A stretch of DNA of 24,569 nt from JANOQP01 sp044227705 (lineage in GTDB: Bacteria; Bacteroidota; Bacteroidia; Chitinophagales; Saprospiraceae). The stretch is from assembly GCA_044227705.1 (NCBI GenBank), contig JBGAWE010000048.1:1-24569 (forward strand), in the 5' to 3' direction. This document shows positions 1 to 8,531 of this stretch, piece after piece (within the stretch, counting starts at the first letter, position 1; the number at the start of each line of letters is the position of its first letter). The notes beneath the pieces are model-generated. The model had not been told where the DNA came from, ran no database searches, and saw nothing but the letters and a program-made list of their open reading frames with translations. Both the position numbers and the translations under genes were made by a program.

Positions 1-194
1 CCCTCCTCGACGCGCTGCGCACCTACCTCTATCGAAAGAGCGGCCTCGGCTACCATCGCGGCAGCTACCTGAACTTCATCAAAATCTTGAAAAAACTGGC
101 CGCCTCGCCAGACCGCGCCGCGCTGAAAAAAGAGGTGGCCGACCTGCCGAACCTCGTCGAGCGGGAGTGGATTTTGGAGGTGCTGGCGAGGTGA
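1..194 (+). CDS. C-terminal end of a hypothetical protein (5' truncated)
   Basis: An open frame enters from the left edge (codons from base 3) and ends in TGA at 192-194, giving about 63 residues. The peptide is helical and charged (for example NFIKILKKLAA and REWILEVLAR), with no signal sequence, membrane segment or catalytic motif in the visible part. Codons are GC-rich in third position, like confirmed genes nearby. It is convergent with the RemB-like gene, with only 4 bases between stop codons. I do not recognise a family. The helical ending is compatible with a TPR-like or core-domain uncharacterised protein, but that is only an impression. It is clearly only the tail of a gene. Confidence 0.6.
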   Translation, partial: LLDALRTYLYRKSGLGYHRGSYLNFIKILKKLAASPDRAALKKEVADLPNLVEREWILEVLAR

Positions 195-198
195 GGGG

Positions 199-1980
199 TC
201 AATATTCCGTCCGCCAAAGTCCGATGTTCATCCGAAAGCCCGCGCCGAGCCAGTAGTCGCTGCGCGAGAGTGCCCCCGAATCGCTGTTTTTCCGCCGAAA
301 TCCGCCGCGCAAATCGAGGAACCCGTTGTGGAAAAGGCGGAAGGCCATGTCCGCTTCCAGCAGGACCGTCCGCGCGCCGATGCCCTGGCCGAGGATGTTG
401 CCGAAGTCGCCGAGACGCGTGTCGTAGCTCAACTGGAGGTTGTTGCCGAAGTTCCGGCCGGGCGGGTCGTCGGCGTTTTTGATGAAAAAGGCCTTTGCGT
501 CGAGCGAGAAAATCCCGGCCGGCGACCACTTCGCCCGCAGCATCGCCTCTGCGAAGTTGGAGCCGAGCGGGTGCGCGAGCGGCAGGCCGTTGTGCGCGTA
601 GCTGCCGAGCGTGCTGTCCTCGTGCGAGTAGGTGTACGGGCGGACGGCGTTCAGCTCGGCCTGCAGGTCGAGGTGGTCGAGGCCGAAGGCGTTGAGGACC
701 TTCGCCCCGATTTGGCCGCCGAACTTGTTGCCCCACCAGCCTTTCTCCGAGCTTTTCGGCTTGACCGCATATCGAAAAACAAACTCGTCGAGCAAGACTT
801 GCCCATAAAGCTGCGCCCGTCGGCCGAGGTTGAGGCGCGTGTTCAGCCCGGCCAGCACGTTGTCGGGGCTGCCGACGGCCCCCTCGACCGTCCGGTAGAA
901 AATCACGGGGTTGAGGTACTCGAACTCGAACCGGTCGCTGCGGTGCAGCACGACCGACTCGAACAGGCCGACGCTCCATTTCCGGGTCAGGTTGAGGCTC
1001 AAATAGTGGGCGGCGAGGTACTTGCGCGGAAGCAGTTCGTCGCCCGCCTTCGGCGCGGGGATCAGCTCCGCGAACAGGTTCTGGTAGTGCAGCCGCCATG
1101 CCTTCGTGTTGATTTTCAAAAAAGGATAGGGCGCGGCGAAGTCGGAAAGGAGGAGCGAGCGGTAGCCGTTGCCGATGAAATTGGTGCCCCGACCGAACTC
1201 GACGCCGATGTGGTGCGTCGCGTGGAAGCCGATGCGGGCCTCCGATTGGAGGAAGTCGTAGCCGTTCTGGCCTTTGAACAGGCGGCTGTCGAACGGTTTG
1301 ACGGTGCTCGCGCCGGGCAGGTTTCCCGTGGTTTTGAACGCTTCGTCCACAAAGCCGGGAAGCCCGGCCTGCGTCTCGACGATGTTCGTGGTAAAGAAGA
1401 CGCGGTCGTCCACATCGCCGCGAAGCTCGATGCCCCGGCGGTTGAGGAAGAGGTTGTCGTCGCCCGTTCCGAATGATTTGCCTCCCTCGAAGTCGATCAT
1501 CGGGTTGACGCGCAGGCGGAAGTATTTCGAGTTGACCTCGTAGAAATTGGCCGGCGTCTCATAGAAAAGGCGGGCCAGCGGCTTCCCTCGGACCTTTCTC
1601 AAAACGGAAAACTTGCTGGCCAACGGCGGCGTGACGGGCGGCTGGCCGAGCTTCTGGTTCTTTCCGAAAAGGGTGTTCGGCAGGTCGAGCGAGGCGAGGT
1701 GCTCGGTGTTCTCGTCGTACAGATAGCGGATGTCGCGCAGCTCTGCGGGGAGGAGGAACCGGTGTTCGGTCGTGTCGAAGACCTGCGCGAGCTGGACGGC
1801 GTTCTTCCGCAAAAAGGGGCGGACGTCGGTCTGCAAAACTTGGTCGTTCCCTGTCAAAACCTGGATCCTGTCGAGCAACTCCGTCGCGGGAGACCCGGTC
1901 GGGAAGGGGCTGGACTGGGCCTGTGTTTTTTCAAAAAGGAAAAGGAACGCGAGCGGAAAAGCGGCTAAAACTCGAACCAT
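199..1980 (-). CDS. RemB/Wzi-like outer-membrane beta-barrel protein
   Basis: A 593-residue protein starting at ATG 1978-1980. Residues 1-22 form a signal peptide (short basic start, hydrophobic LAFLFLF core, cleavage likely after TQAQ). The rest is rich in alternating hydrophobic/aromatic strands and ends in a C-terminal aromatic (WRTEY), as outer-membrane barrels do. The central stretch with NPMIDFEGGK, RRGIELRGDVDD and GNGYRSLLLSDFAAPYPFLK matches what I know of the RemB gliding-motility protein / Wzi capsule-assembly family of Bacteroidota. Family members sit in the outer membrane and affect gliding or surface polysaccharide; which role applies here cannot be read from sequence. The neighbouring divergent gene is a T9SS cargo protein, which fits a cell-surface region. 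No gliding (gld) genes are in view. Confidence 0.75.
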   Translation of the reverse strand: MVRVLAAFPLAFLFLFEKTQAQSSPFPTGSPATELLDRIQVLTGNDQVLQTDVRPFLRKNAVQLAQVFDTTEHRFLLPAELRDIRYLYDENTEHLASLDLPNTLFGKNQKLGQPPVTPPLASKFSVLRKVRGKPLARLFYETPANFYEVNSKYFRLRVNPMIDFEGGKSFGTGDDNLFLNRRGIELRGDVDDRVFFTTNIVETQAGLPGFVDEAFKTTGNLPGASTVKPFDSRLFKGQNGYDFLQSEARIGFHATHHIGVEFGRGTNFIGNGYRSLLLSDFAAPYPFLKINTKAWRLHYQNLFAELIPAPKAGDELLPRKYLAAHYLSLNLTRKWSVGLFESVVLHRSDRFEFEYLNPVIFYRTVEGAVGSPDNVLAGLNTRLNLGRRAQLYGQVLLDEFVFRYAVKPKSSEKGWWGNKFGGQIGAKVLNAFGLDHLDLQAELNAVRPYTYSHEDSTLGSYAHNGLPLAHPLGSNFAEAMLRAKWSPAGIFSLDAKAFFIKNADDPPGRNFGNNLQLSYDTRLGDFGNILGQGIGARTVLLEADMAFRLFHNGFLDLRGGFRRKNSDSGALSRSDYWLGAGFRMNIGLWRTEY

Positions 1981-2079
1981 GGTGGGAAACTGGGTTGAAC
2001 GTGCGGCACGATGGCAGCAGGTTTATTGGATACGCGAAATTAGGCTCACCGCCTTTTCTTTGTGGGAAATTACTCGAAC

Positions 2080-3876
2080 ATGAACAGGAGCCTCGCCCTA
2101 GCCGTATTCCTCTCGCTCGCCGCCGCGACGTCGCTTTTCGCCCAGTTCGGGCCGGTCGAAAAGCCGTTTTTCATGGAAAAAGAGGACTTCACCCTCCTTG
2201 CCGGGCCGGACGGGCCGCCCGCTTCGTTCAACATCACCACGCCGCCGCCCTTCCCTGTCCGGGCGATGGCCGAGTGGGAGGAGTCGCAGGCGCTGCTCAT
2301 CGCCTGGACGAGCTACCCGAACATCCTCGCCGAGATTGTGCGGGCGGCGAAGGACGAGGTGAACGTCATCATTCTTTGCGCCAACGCCTCCTCCGTCGCC
2401 TCCTGCAAGAACACGCTGACCTCGAAGGGGGTGGATTTTTCCACCAACGTCACCTTCCTGACCGGCAAGTTCAACAGCATCTGGTCGAGGGACTACGGGC
2501 CTAACAACGTCTATCAAAACGGCGTCGACTCGCTGCTCTTTGTCGACTGGCGCTACAACCGCCCGTCGCGGCCCGACGACGACAAGGTGCCCGAGCTTCT
2601 CGCCCCGTCGCTCGGGGTGCCGGTCTACTCCACCATCGACGACCCGACGGCACTCGTCAACACGGGCGGCAACTTCATGAGCGACGGGATGGGGACGGCA
2701 TTCGCCTCGAAGCTCATCCTCGACGAGAACGACGCGAACAACTCCTATGGCTATCAGCAGAAAAGCGAGGCAGACATCAACGCCATCTTCCACGACTTCA
2801 TGGGCATCGACCGATACATCAAGATGGACGAGCTGCCCTACGACGGCATCCACCACATCGACATGCACATGAAACTGCTTGATGAGGAGACCCTTTTGGT
2901 CAGCGAGTACCCGGCGGGCAAGGCCGACGGGCCGCAAATCGAGGCCAACCTCCAGTACGTCCTCGACAACTGGAAGACGCCTTTCGGCGAGAAGTACCGC
3001 GTCGTCCGGATCCCGGCGCCGCCGGATGCGCAGGGGCAGTTCCCCGACAACCCGAACGGCGACTACCGCACCTACTCCAACGCCACGTTCGTCAACCGCA
3101 CCGTCCTCCTGCCGACCTATCAGGAGAAGTACGACACGACCGCCATCCGAATCTGGAAGGAAAATGCGCCGGGCTACAAAATCGTCGGCATCCAGTGCAA
3201 CGACATCATCACCAACCTCGGCGCCATCCACTGCATCACCCACGAAATCGGGGCGGCAGAGCCGATCGTCATCAACCACCACCGGCCGACGGACTGCTCC
3301 ATCGCCATCACCGACAATGTCCCCTACCCCGTCGGGGCGAAAATCAGGACACGGTCGGGGGTTCAAAGCGCGACGCTCTATTTCACCAACAAACCCTCGT
3401 CGGACATCACCACCTGGCAGACATTGCCGATGACCTCGGTCGGAATCGATAGTTTTTCAGCCGAAATCCCGCCTTTCACGGCCTTGCCGGGCGACACTTT
3501 GGTCTATTACATCGAGGCCCGGGCCAACAGCGGGAAGAAGATGCGCCGCCCCATCACCGCGCCGACGGGTTTCTACAAAGCCAATTTCTGCACTGCATCG
3601 GCGACGGGCGAGGTGGTCGCGGCGACGATGGAGGCCGTCTTCCCGAACCCGGCCTCGGCCATCACCTGCATTCCGGTGGTTTCAGGAAGGAAAAGCCGCG
3701 CCCAAATCGACCTGCTCGACATGAACGGGCGGCTGGTCGAAAGCATCTTTTCAGGCGAGATGGCCGCTGGAGACTCGAAATACTTTTTCAACGCGGCGGG
3801 CCTGTCGAGCGGGGTCTACGTCGTCCGGCTGCGGACGGAGGAGGCGGTGGCGGCGCAGCGGGTTGTCGTCAAATAG
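2080..3876 (+). CDS. Secreted agmatine/peptidyl-arginine deiminase with T9SS sorting domain
   Basis: A 598-residue protein. I chose ATG 2080 over the upstream GTG 2062 because it places a clean signal peptide at the N-terminus (MNRSLALAVFLSLAAATSLFA, cleavage before QFGP). Residues about 40-400 are a guanidine-modifying (PAD_porph type) catalytic domain: WSRDYGP at 135-141 supplies Asp138, HHIDMHMK at 258-265 supplies His259 and Asp261, an SNATFVNR stretch follows, and GAIHCITHE carries the nucleophile Cys385. An Ig-like beta region follows (about 415-510), then a C-terminal type IX sorting domain (VFPNPAS ... SGVYVVRL ... VVVK). This order matches Porphyromonas gingivalis PPAD. Homologues hydrolyse the guanidinium of agmatine, arginine or peptidyl-arginine to ureido products. 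Export by the T9SS means the substrate is outside the cell. Substrate preference cannot be decided by eye. Confidence 0.88.
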   Translation: MNRSLALAVFLSLAAATSLFAQFGPVEKPFFMEKEDFTLLAGPDGPPASFNITTPPPFPVRAMAEWEESQALLIAWTSYPNILAEIVRAAKDEVNVIILCANASSVASCKNTLTSKGVDFSTNVTFLTGKFNSIWSRDYGPNNVYQNGVDSLLFVDWRYNRPSRPDDDKVPELLAPSLGVPVYSTIDDPTALVNTGGNFMSDGMGTAFASKLILDENDANNSYGYQQKSEADINAIFHDFMGIDRYIKMDELPYDGIHHIDMHMKLLDEETLLVSEYPAGKADGPQIEANLQYVLDNWKTPFGEKYRVVRIPAPPDAQGQFPDNPNGDYRTYSNATFVNRTVLLPTYQEKYDTTAIRIWKENAPGYKIVGIQCNDIITNLGAIHCITHEIGAAEPIVINHHRPTDCSIAITDNVPYPVGAKIRTRSGVQSATLYFTNKPSSDITTWQTLPMTSVGIDSFSAEIPPFTALPGDTLVYYIEARANSGKKMRRPITAPTGFYKANFCTASATGEVVAATMEAVFPNPASAITCIPVVSGRKSRAQIDLLDMNGRLVESIFSGEMAAGDSKYFFNAAGLSSGVYVVRLRTEEAVAAQRVVVK

Positions 3877-3893
3877 AAACTGAAAACCGGCCG

Positions 3894-3930
3894 AAAAAAG
3901 GCGCGAGGCGATTGGCCCCGCGCCTTTTTT
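3894..3930. terminator. Bidirectional rho-independent terminator
   Basis: Perfect 12-bp inverted repeat: AAAAAAGGCGCG at 3894-3905 and CGCGCCTTTTTT at 3919-3930, with an inner GGC/GCC pair (3907-3909 with 3915-3917). The A and T runs give a U-tract in both directions. It lies between the convergent deiminase (stop 3876) and the GT-C-like gene, whose TGA stop (3930-3932) overlaps its last base. It can end transcription from both sides. Confidence 0.9.
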
Positions 3931-5798
3931 CATTCTGCTAATCGCAGCCGCGCCTCGAAGTTTTTCAAAAAGACAGGCCGCTTGCCCGGGTTCCAGAGAT
4001 AGGCAGAGACCCGGTCGCCGGGCGTTTTCGCCTCGGGCAGCTCTTCCAAAAACCGGAAGCTGGCCCACTCGCCCCGCGCCCCGCGCAGCCCCTCCTTCAG
4101 GTCGTGGACGTGGTAGACATAAATCTCCCCGGCCGACTCGACCTGGAAAACGAGCGACGCGGGCGAGGGCTCCACCGTGTCGGGCTGGCAGATTTCAAAA
4201 GAGAAAAGAAGGTCGTCGCCCGGCCCAAAATCGCCAACCTTCGCGGTAAAATTTGGGGAGAACTGGTATTTCTCGTCCAGTTTGAGGCATCGGCGGCCTC
4301 CGAGTTCCGCCCCGAAAGTGTCGAGCGGGTTCTTGAAAATCAGCCCGGCCACGCCGAGCTGGGTCGAGTCGGCATAAAAGACGCGGATTTTCGGGTCGCC
4401 CCCGGGCAGGCCCAGCCCGCTTTCGAAGACACCGCGCTCGACGAATCGCGGGTCGGTCTGCAGCTTGCCTAGCGGCAAGCGCGAGCAGCGGCCCATGTAC
4501 CATTCGTCGAAGACGATGACGGTGTTGGGCGGCAGGGGCTTCCCGTTGAAAAGCTCGGCGGCGCGGAGGGCTTTCTTTTCATCAAAATAGTCGAGGCCAA
4601 GCTGTCGGTAAACATCGGAGAACTCGGAAATGAGTACGATTTCAGAAAAGTTCGGGAAGTCTGCGCGGATGGCCTTCGCAGCGTTCGAGACGGCGAGCTG
4701 GGCGGGGGTCAGGCCAAAATCCTTCTGCCATTCGAGGCGGTTGGCCGTCCTCCAGACGAGAAAAACGGGCAGCACGGCCGTCAGCGCGAGACGGGCACCC
4801 GGGTTTTTCACCCATAAAAAGGCGGTTGAAAAGAGCCGGTTCGCACCGCAAAGGCAGATGAGCGCAATACAGGGCATCACGCCGACCATGACACGGAGCA
4901 TCCCGAAGGAGTTGAAGATGCCGAGCGCCCAGAAGGCGGTGTGCGCCAAAAAGTAGGCGACGAACAGGCCGAAGACGAGCCATGCCTCGTCGAGCGCACG
5001 GCCAGGCTTGAGCCAGTTTTTGTTCAAAATCAAACGGAAAAGGCCGTCAACCAGGCCAATCATGAGCAGCACGGTCAGCGTCGAGCCGATGACGACGGGC
5101 ATGTTTTGGGCGAAATAGGGCCAAGTCCCTTTGCCGTATGCCTCGTTGACGAAGTTGGCATATGGGATTTGCGAGACCACCCAATGCCACTGGGTGTGCC
5201 AATGGATGCCGGCCAGCCCGATTGCGACGTGGCCGATGACCAGCGCGGGCAGCCATCGCCAGTCGCCGCGCCACACCATATATATTATGAGCGGGCAGAA
5301 AATGACCAGCCCCTCCGACCTGACCAGCGGCAGGAACGACCACAAAACATACGCCCAGCCCTTTTTTCCGCGCAGCAACAGCAGCATCGGCCCGGCCAGC
5401 CAGACTGCGAACAGCGGCTCCGTCAGCCCGGAGAGCGTGTGCGTCAGGTTCATCGGCGCAGCGAGGCTGAAGACGGGCAGCAGCCAGCAGTTCTTCATGC
5501 CAAACTCCGAGGCGATTTTCAGCAGAAGCCAGATTTGGAAGGCCAGCAGGGCGGCGTTGAAGACCTTGATGCCCGTGAAACCGAACTGCGCGGCCGGGGC
5601 CGATAGCATCACGAAAACGGGCTTCGCCCAATGGTGGAAGAAGTTCTCCGGGTGCGTAAAGGCCCACTTTGAGAAGAGGAAATGCTGGACGCTGTCTCCG
5701 TCGTCGCCGGTGCCTGGGGCGAGGATGGCCAGCGCGACGAGGGTGGCCCCAGCGGCGAGCGACATGGCGAGGTCGGCCCTTTTTTCACCTAAAACCAT
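3930..5798 (-). CDS. Polytopic membrane protein, GT-C glycosyltransferase-like
   Basis: A 622-residue protein starting at ATG 5796-5798. The first two-thirds is a multi-pass membrane domain with roughly ten hydrophobic segments. After the first segment comes an acidic loop GDDGDSVQH (about 31-38), and a further loop has ENFFHHWAKP. This resembles GT-C/ArnT-like glycosyltransferases (family 39-related), which carry an acidic motif in the first extracytoplasmic loop and use lipid-linked sugars. The last 250 or so residues are soluble and end in a beta-rich region (FSFEICQPD, LVFQVES). The start is 9 bases downstream of the penicillin-acylase stop, so the two are probably one operon. No close named family is recognised; the transferase assignment rests on topology and the acidic loop. 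It could instead be an uncharacterised membrane protein. Confidence 0.6.
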   Translation of the reverse strand: MVLGEKRADLAMSLAAGATLVALAILAPGTGDDGDSVQHFLFSKWAFTHPENFFHHWAKPVFVMLSAPAAQFGFTGIKVFNAALLAFQIWLLLKIASEFGMKNCWLLPVFSLAAPMNLTHTLSGLTEPLFAVWLAGPMLLLLRGKKGWAYVLWSFLPLVRSEGLVIFCPLIIYMVWRGDWRWLPALVIGHVAIGLAGIHWHTQWHWVVSQIPYANFVNEAYGKGTWPYFAQNMPVVIGSTLTVLLMIGLVDGLFRLILNKNWLKPGRALDEAWLVFGLFVAYFLAHTAFWALGIFNSFGMLRVMVGVMPCIALICLCGANRLFSTAFLWVKNPGARLALTAVLPVFLVWRTANRLEWQKDFGLTPAQLAVSNAAKAIRADFPNFSEIVLISEFSDVYRQLGLDYFDEKKALRAAELFNGKPLPPNTVIVFDEWYMGRCSRLPLGKLQTDPRFVERGVFESGLGLPGGDPKIRVFYADSTQLGVAGLIFKNPLDTFGAELGGRRCLKLDEKYQFSPNFTAKVGDFGPGDDLLFSFEICQPDTVEPSPASLVFQVESAGEIYVYHVHDLKEGLRGARGEWASFRFLEELPEAKTPGDRVSAYLWNPGKRPVFLKNFEARLRLAE

Positions 5799-5807
5799 CG
5801 CGGCCGG

Positions 5808-8312
5808 TCAGTTGGAAAAGGTCTGGACGGTCGCCGTAGCACCTGCGTCCTCCGCCTTTTTTAAAAAGTGGAGCTTGAAATACTCGCCCTTCTGCCATTC
5901 CTCCAGCCCGGTGAAATAGAACGGGCTGCCCGGGTTGCCGCTCACGCCGCCGGGGATGATGGCCTGCGCCGTCGGCCCGTCGGGCGAAAGCTCCACGATC
6001 ATACGCCAAGAGGGGGCGAGGTACTTTCGGACGGCGCACAGAATGCCCTTGTCGCCGCCAATTTTGAGGTCTTTCACCCCGAGGCCGGGGATGCGGCCGA
6101 TGTGGCGGATTTCGGTCGCGCGGTGCTTGTACCAAGCCAGCTCGTTTGTCAGCAGCAGAGCCGGGACGGCCGCGATGGTCTTTTTAAAAGAAGAATTCGC
6201 CAGCGTCCGCGCCGTCTCCTTTTCGGTCGTCGAGGCCACGTCGAACCAGCGCGAGGCCGTGTCCTTTTCGAGCATCTGGATGAACCGCCACTCGTGCGGC
6301 ATAGAGAGGGGCTGGCCTGTCTCTTTCTGCTTCGCGGCGAACTCGTCCCACGTCGCGGCGTAGAGCGAGTCGAACCACATCGAGAAGACGGTCGGCTCGG
6401 TTTTTTCGGCCTCGAACATGAAATCCCACGCGGCCAGTTGGTCGGCGGCTTTCTTCTCGGCCTCGTTTAATTCATTGACATTCAACAACTTGAGCATCGC
6501 CGGGAGGGCATCGGCGGCTTTGACGGAGAAGTTGTCGAGCTGGATTCGCTTCATGTCGTCGGCCGTCGCGGAGTCCAGTTTTTCGGCGAGGTCGTTCAAC
6601 CGGCGGCTGCGGAAATGCTCGAAATCGTCGCCCCAGAGGTAGTACGGGTAGCTCATCGGCGCGGGGTTCTGGTTGGCCGAGCCGACCCAGCCGCGCGACG
6701 GGTTTTTCAAAAAGGGCATATCGTCGAACGGGATGAAGCCGCGCCAGTTGTTGTCGGAAAGGCTGCCGTCCTGCACGGTTCGGCCCTGCCGGGGGGCTTT
6801 GATGGGGGTCTTGCCCGAGGGGCGGATGGCGATGTCGCCGTCGGCGGAGGCGAAAACGAAGTTTTGAGAGGGCGCGTCGAAGCTCTTGAGCGCCTCGACA
6901 TAGTCACCGATGCCCTGCCCGGACATCAGTTTTTGGAACGTGTTCAACACACAGACCTCCGGCCGCTCGACCGGCAGCCAGCGCATCGCCATGTCGTGGT
7001 GGAGGTCGGCCGGGTCCTCGCTGGCGACCGGCCCCCATGCCGTCCATTTCACGGCCTCGATGTGCGGCTCCTTCCGCCCTTTCACCCAAATCGTGTCGAG
7101 GTGGAGGTCGACGGAGCGCGGTTGGCCGTCGAGGAGGTACTGGCCGTGCTTTTCGTCGGCCCATTTGATGGTGAACCAGTCGAGGACGTCGTAGCCTGTG
7201 TTCGTCTGGCCCCACGCAATTTTCTCGTTGAAACCGATGACGATTCCTGGCACGCCGGGCAGCGAGACCCCGTAGCTGTTCGCCCCCGGCACGGCCACCT
7301 GCGCCTCCATCCAGACGCTCGGGAGGGTGAGGAAAAGGTGCGGGTCGTTGCAGAGGATGGGGTGGCCGGAGCGGGTCTTTTTCGGGGAAAAAGCCCAGTT
7401 GTTCGAGCCGATGCCCTCCGATTGCGGGCTACGGATTTCAGTTTGAGGATTGAGCAGGTCGTCGAACTCGTCCTCCTTTTTTTCAAAGAAGCTCATGGTT
7501 TTCACCCCCTTGTCCGCCGGGTTCGAGGAAAGGACGCGCTTCGACAAATCGGGCTTTTTGATCCCTTTCCATTGCCCCATGTCCGGCACGATGGGCTTCT
7601 GCTTCGGGTCCCAATCGGGGAAAAGCTCCCGTGCCGCCTGCTCGCCAAAAGCTGCGACAGTGTTCGACATCTCCGCGTCGTCCTCGCGCATGGAGAGGCT
7701 TTCGGCCATGTTTTTGACGCAAATCGCGGTCTTCAGCGGCGTCCAGGCCTCGGGTGAGAAGCCGAGGAGCTTGTACTCGACCGGCAAATCCTTTTGTTGG
7801 AGCTGCGCCAAAAAGGCGTTCACCCCAGCGGTGTACGCCTCGACGAGCGGCCACATTTGTTGGTCTTGTTTCCAGCGGTCGAGCATGTTCTGGCTGGCGG
7901 TCAGCAGGCCGATGTGCTTTGAATTTATATCAGCTTTCAAAGTCCGTTCGCCGAGTGCCTCGGAAAGCCGCCCGGCACCGCGCCTCGCGGAGAGGTCCAT
8001 CTGAAAAAGCCGGTTTTGGGCGTGAATCCAGCCCTGCACCGCCGCCGCGTCGGCCGCGCTCTCGGCGAAGATGTGCGGGACGTGACGCTCGTCGAACGCC
8101 ACCTTGACCGCGCCTTTCAGCCCCGGGATTTTCACGTCGGCGGCGAGCGGCAGGCCGATTTTCGGCTCCGCGTTCTGCCAAAGCCCGCTGAAAGGGTTGA
8201 GAAAACCGCCCAGCGGCGGGAGATTGGCATCGCCGACTTTGAAAGACGTGTGCAAGGCCCAGACGAGGCCGAGGGTGGCGAGAACCGTAACGGTCAGGCG
8301 CGCAAGTGCCAT
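5808..8312 (-). CDS. Penicillin acylase (peptidase S45) family protein
   Basis: An 834-residue Ntn-hydrolase precursor. ATG 8310-8312 is preferred because a hydrophobic export segment (RLTVTVLATLGLVWAL) follows directly; an in-frame TTG at 8369 would add 19 residues. The N-terminal part (VPHIFAESAADAAAVQGW, QNRLFQMDLSARRGAGRLSE) is the alpha-chain signature. Autocatalytic cleavage is expected before Ser303 in GIGSNNW, creating the nucleophilic N-terminal Ser of the beta chain. The beta chain shows HPILCNDPHL, LPGVPGIVIGFNEKIAWGQTNT and the ANQNP/FRSRR region typical of the family. Family members are periplasmic amidases that act on beta-lactams, acyl-homoserine lactones or other N-acyl amides. 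The true substrate is unknown here. It heads a two-gene unit with the GT-C-like gene. Confidence 0.92.
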   Translation of the reverse strand: MALARLTVTVLATLGLVWALHTSFKVGDANLPPLGGFLNPFSGLWQNAEPKIGLPLAADVKIPGLKGAVKVAFDERHVPHIFAESAADAAAVQGWIHAQNRLFQMDLSARRGAGRLSEALGERTLKADINSKHIGLLTASQNMLDRWKQDQQMWPLVEAYTAGVNAFLAQLQQKDLPVEYKLLGFSPEAWTPLKTAICVKNMAESLSMREDDAEMSNTVAAFGEQAARELFPDWDPKQKPIVPDMGQWKGIKKPDLSKRVLSSNPADKGVKTMSFFEKKEDEFDDLLNPQTEIRSPQSEGIGSNNWAFSPKKTRSGHPILCNDPHLFLTLPSVWMEAQVAVPGANSYGVSLPGVPGIVIGFNEKIAWGQTNTGYDVLDWFTIKWADEKHGQYLLDGQPRSVDLHLDTIWVKGRKEPHIEAVKWTAWGPVASEDPADLHHDMAMRWLPVERPEVCVLNTFQKLMSGQGIGDYVEALKSFDAPSQNFVFASADGDIAIRPSGKTPIKAPRQGRTVQDGSLSDNNWRGFIPFDDMPFLKNPSRGWVGSANQNPAPMSYPYYLWGDDFEHFRSRRLNDLAEKLDSATADDMKRIQLDNFSVKAADALPAMLKLLNVNELNEAEKKAADQLAAWDFMFEAEKTEPTVFSMWFDSLYAATWDEFAAKQKETGQPLSMPHEWRFIQMLEKDTASRWFDVASTTEKETARTLANSSFKKTIAAVPALLLTNELAWYKHRATEIRHIGRIPGLGVKDLKIGGDKGILCAVRKYLAPSWRMIVELSPDGPTAQAIIPGGVSGNPGSPFYFTGLEEWQKGEYFKLHFLKKAEDAGATATVQTFSN

Positions 8313-8454
8313 TTCTTGGATTTTTTGACGGCGAAAATAGTCGGCGCCTCGCCCAAAAATTTCACTCAAAATTTCCCCTATAGCCTAGCCGAGAAACACG
8401 GAAATGTGCTACCCTTGCCACCGTAGTTTTTGTGTTTATTTGTTTGGGTTAGAG

Positions 8455-8483
8455 TCCCTCGCGGCCTTTCCGGCAACGAGGGA
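8455..8483 (+). other. Hairpin in the leader region of the LptF/LptG-family gene
   Basis: Perfect 7-bp inverted repeat TCCCTCG (8455-8461) / CGAGGGA (8477-8483) with an inner GCC/GGC pair, 48 bases before ATG 8532. It lies in the 219-base divergent gap (8313-8531), which is otherwise without a gene. There is no U-tract after it, so it is not a standard terminator. It may be a 5' leader structure or chance in GC-rich DNA. Confidence 0.35.
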
Positions 8484-8531
8484 TTTCTATTTCCGGCAGC
8501 GACCTTTGCCGCGCCAGGCGTTCCTGCTTCC

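Noticed and set aside
328..1476. Long plus-strand open frame opposite the RemB-like gene
   Set aside because: Antisense shadow of a GC-rich gene; Arg/Val/Glu-biased translation with no recognisable protein features.
2098..3366. Long minus-strand open frame opposite the deiminase
   Set aside because: Antisense shadow; Asp/Val/Arg-rich composition produced by the codon bias of the true gene.
6615..7757. Long plus-strand open frame opposite the penicillin acylase
   Set aside because: Antisense shadow of a gene with clear catalytic motifs; no coding-like sequence of its own.
8424..8446. Possible promoter for the LptF/LptG-family gene (TAGTTTTTG, TTTATTTG)
   Set aside because: Each deviates from TAnnTTTG and no TTTG box lies at the right distance upstream.
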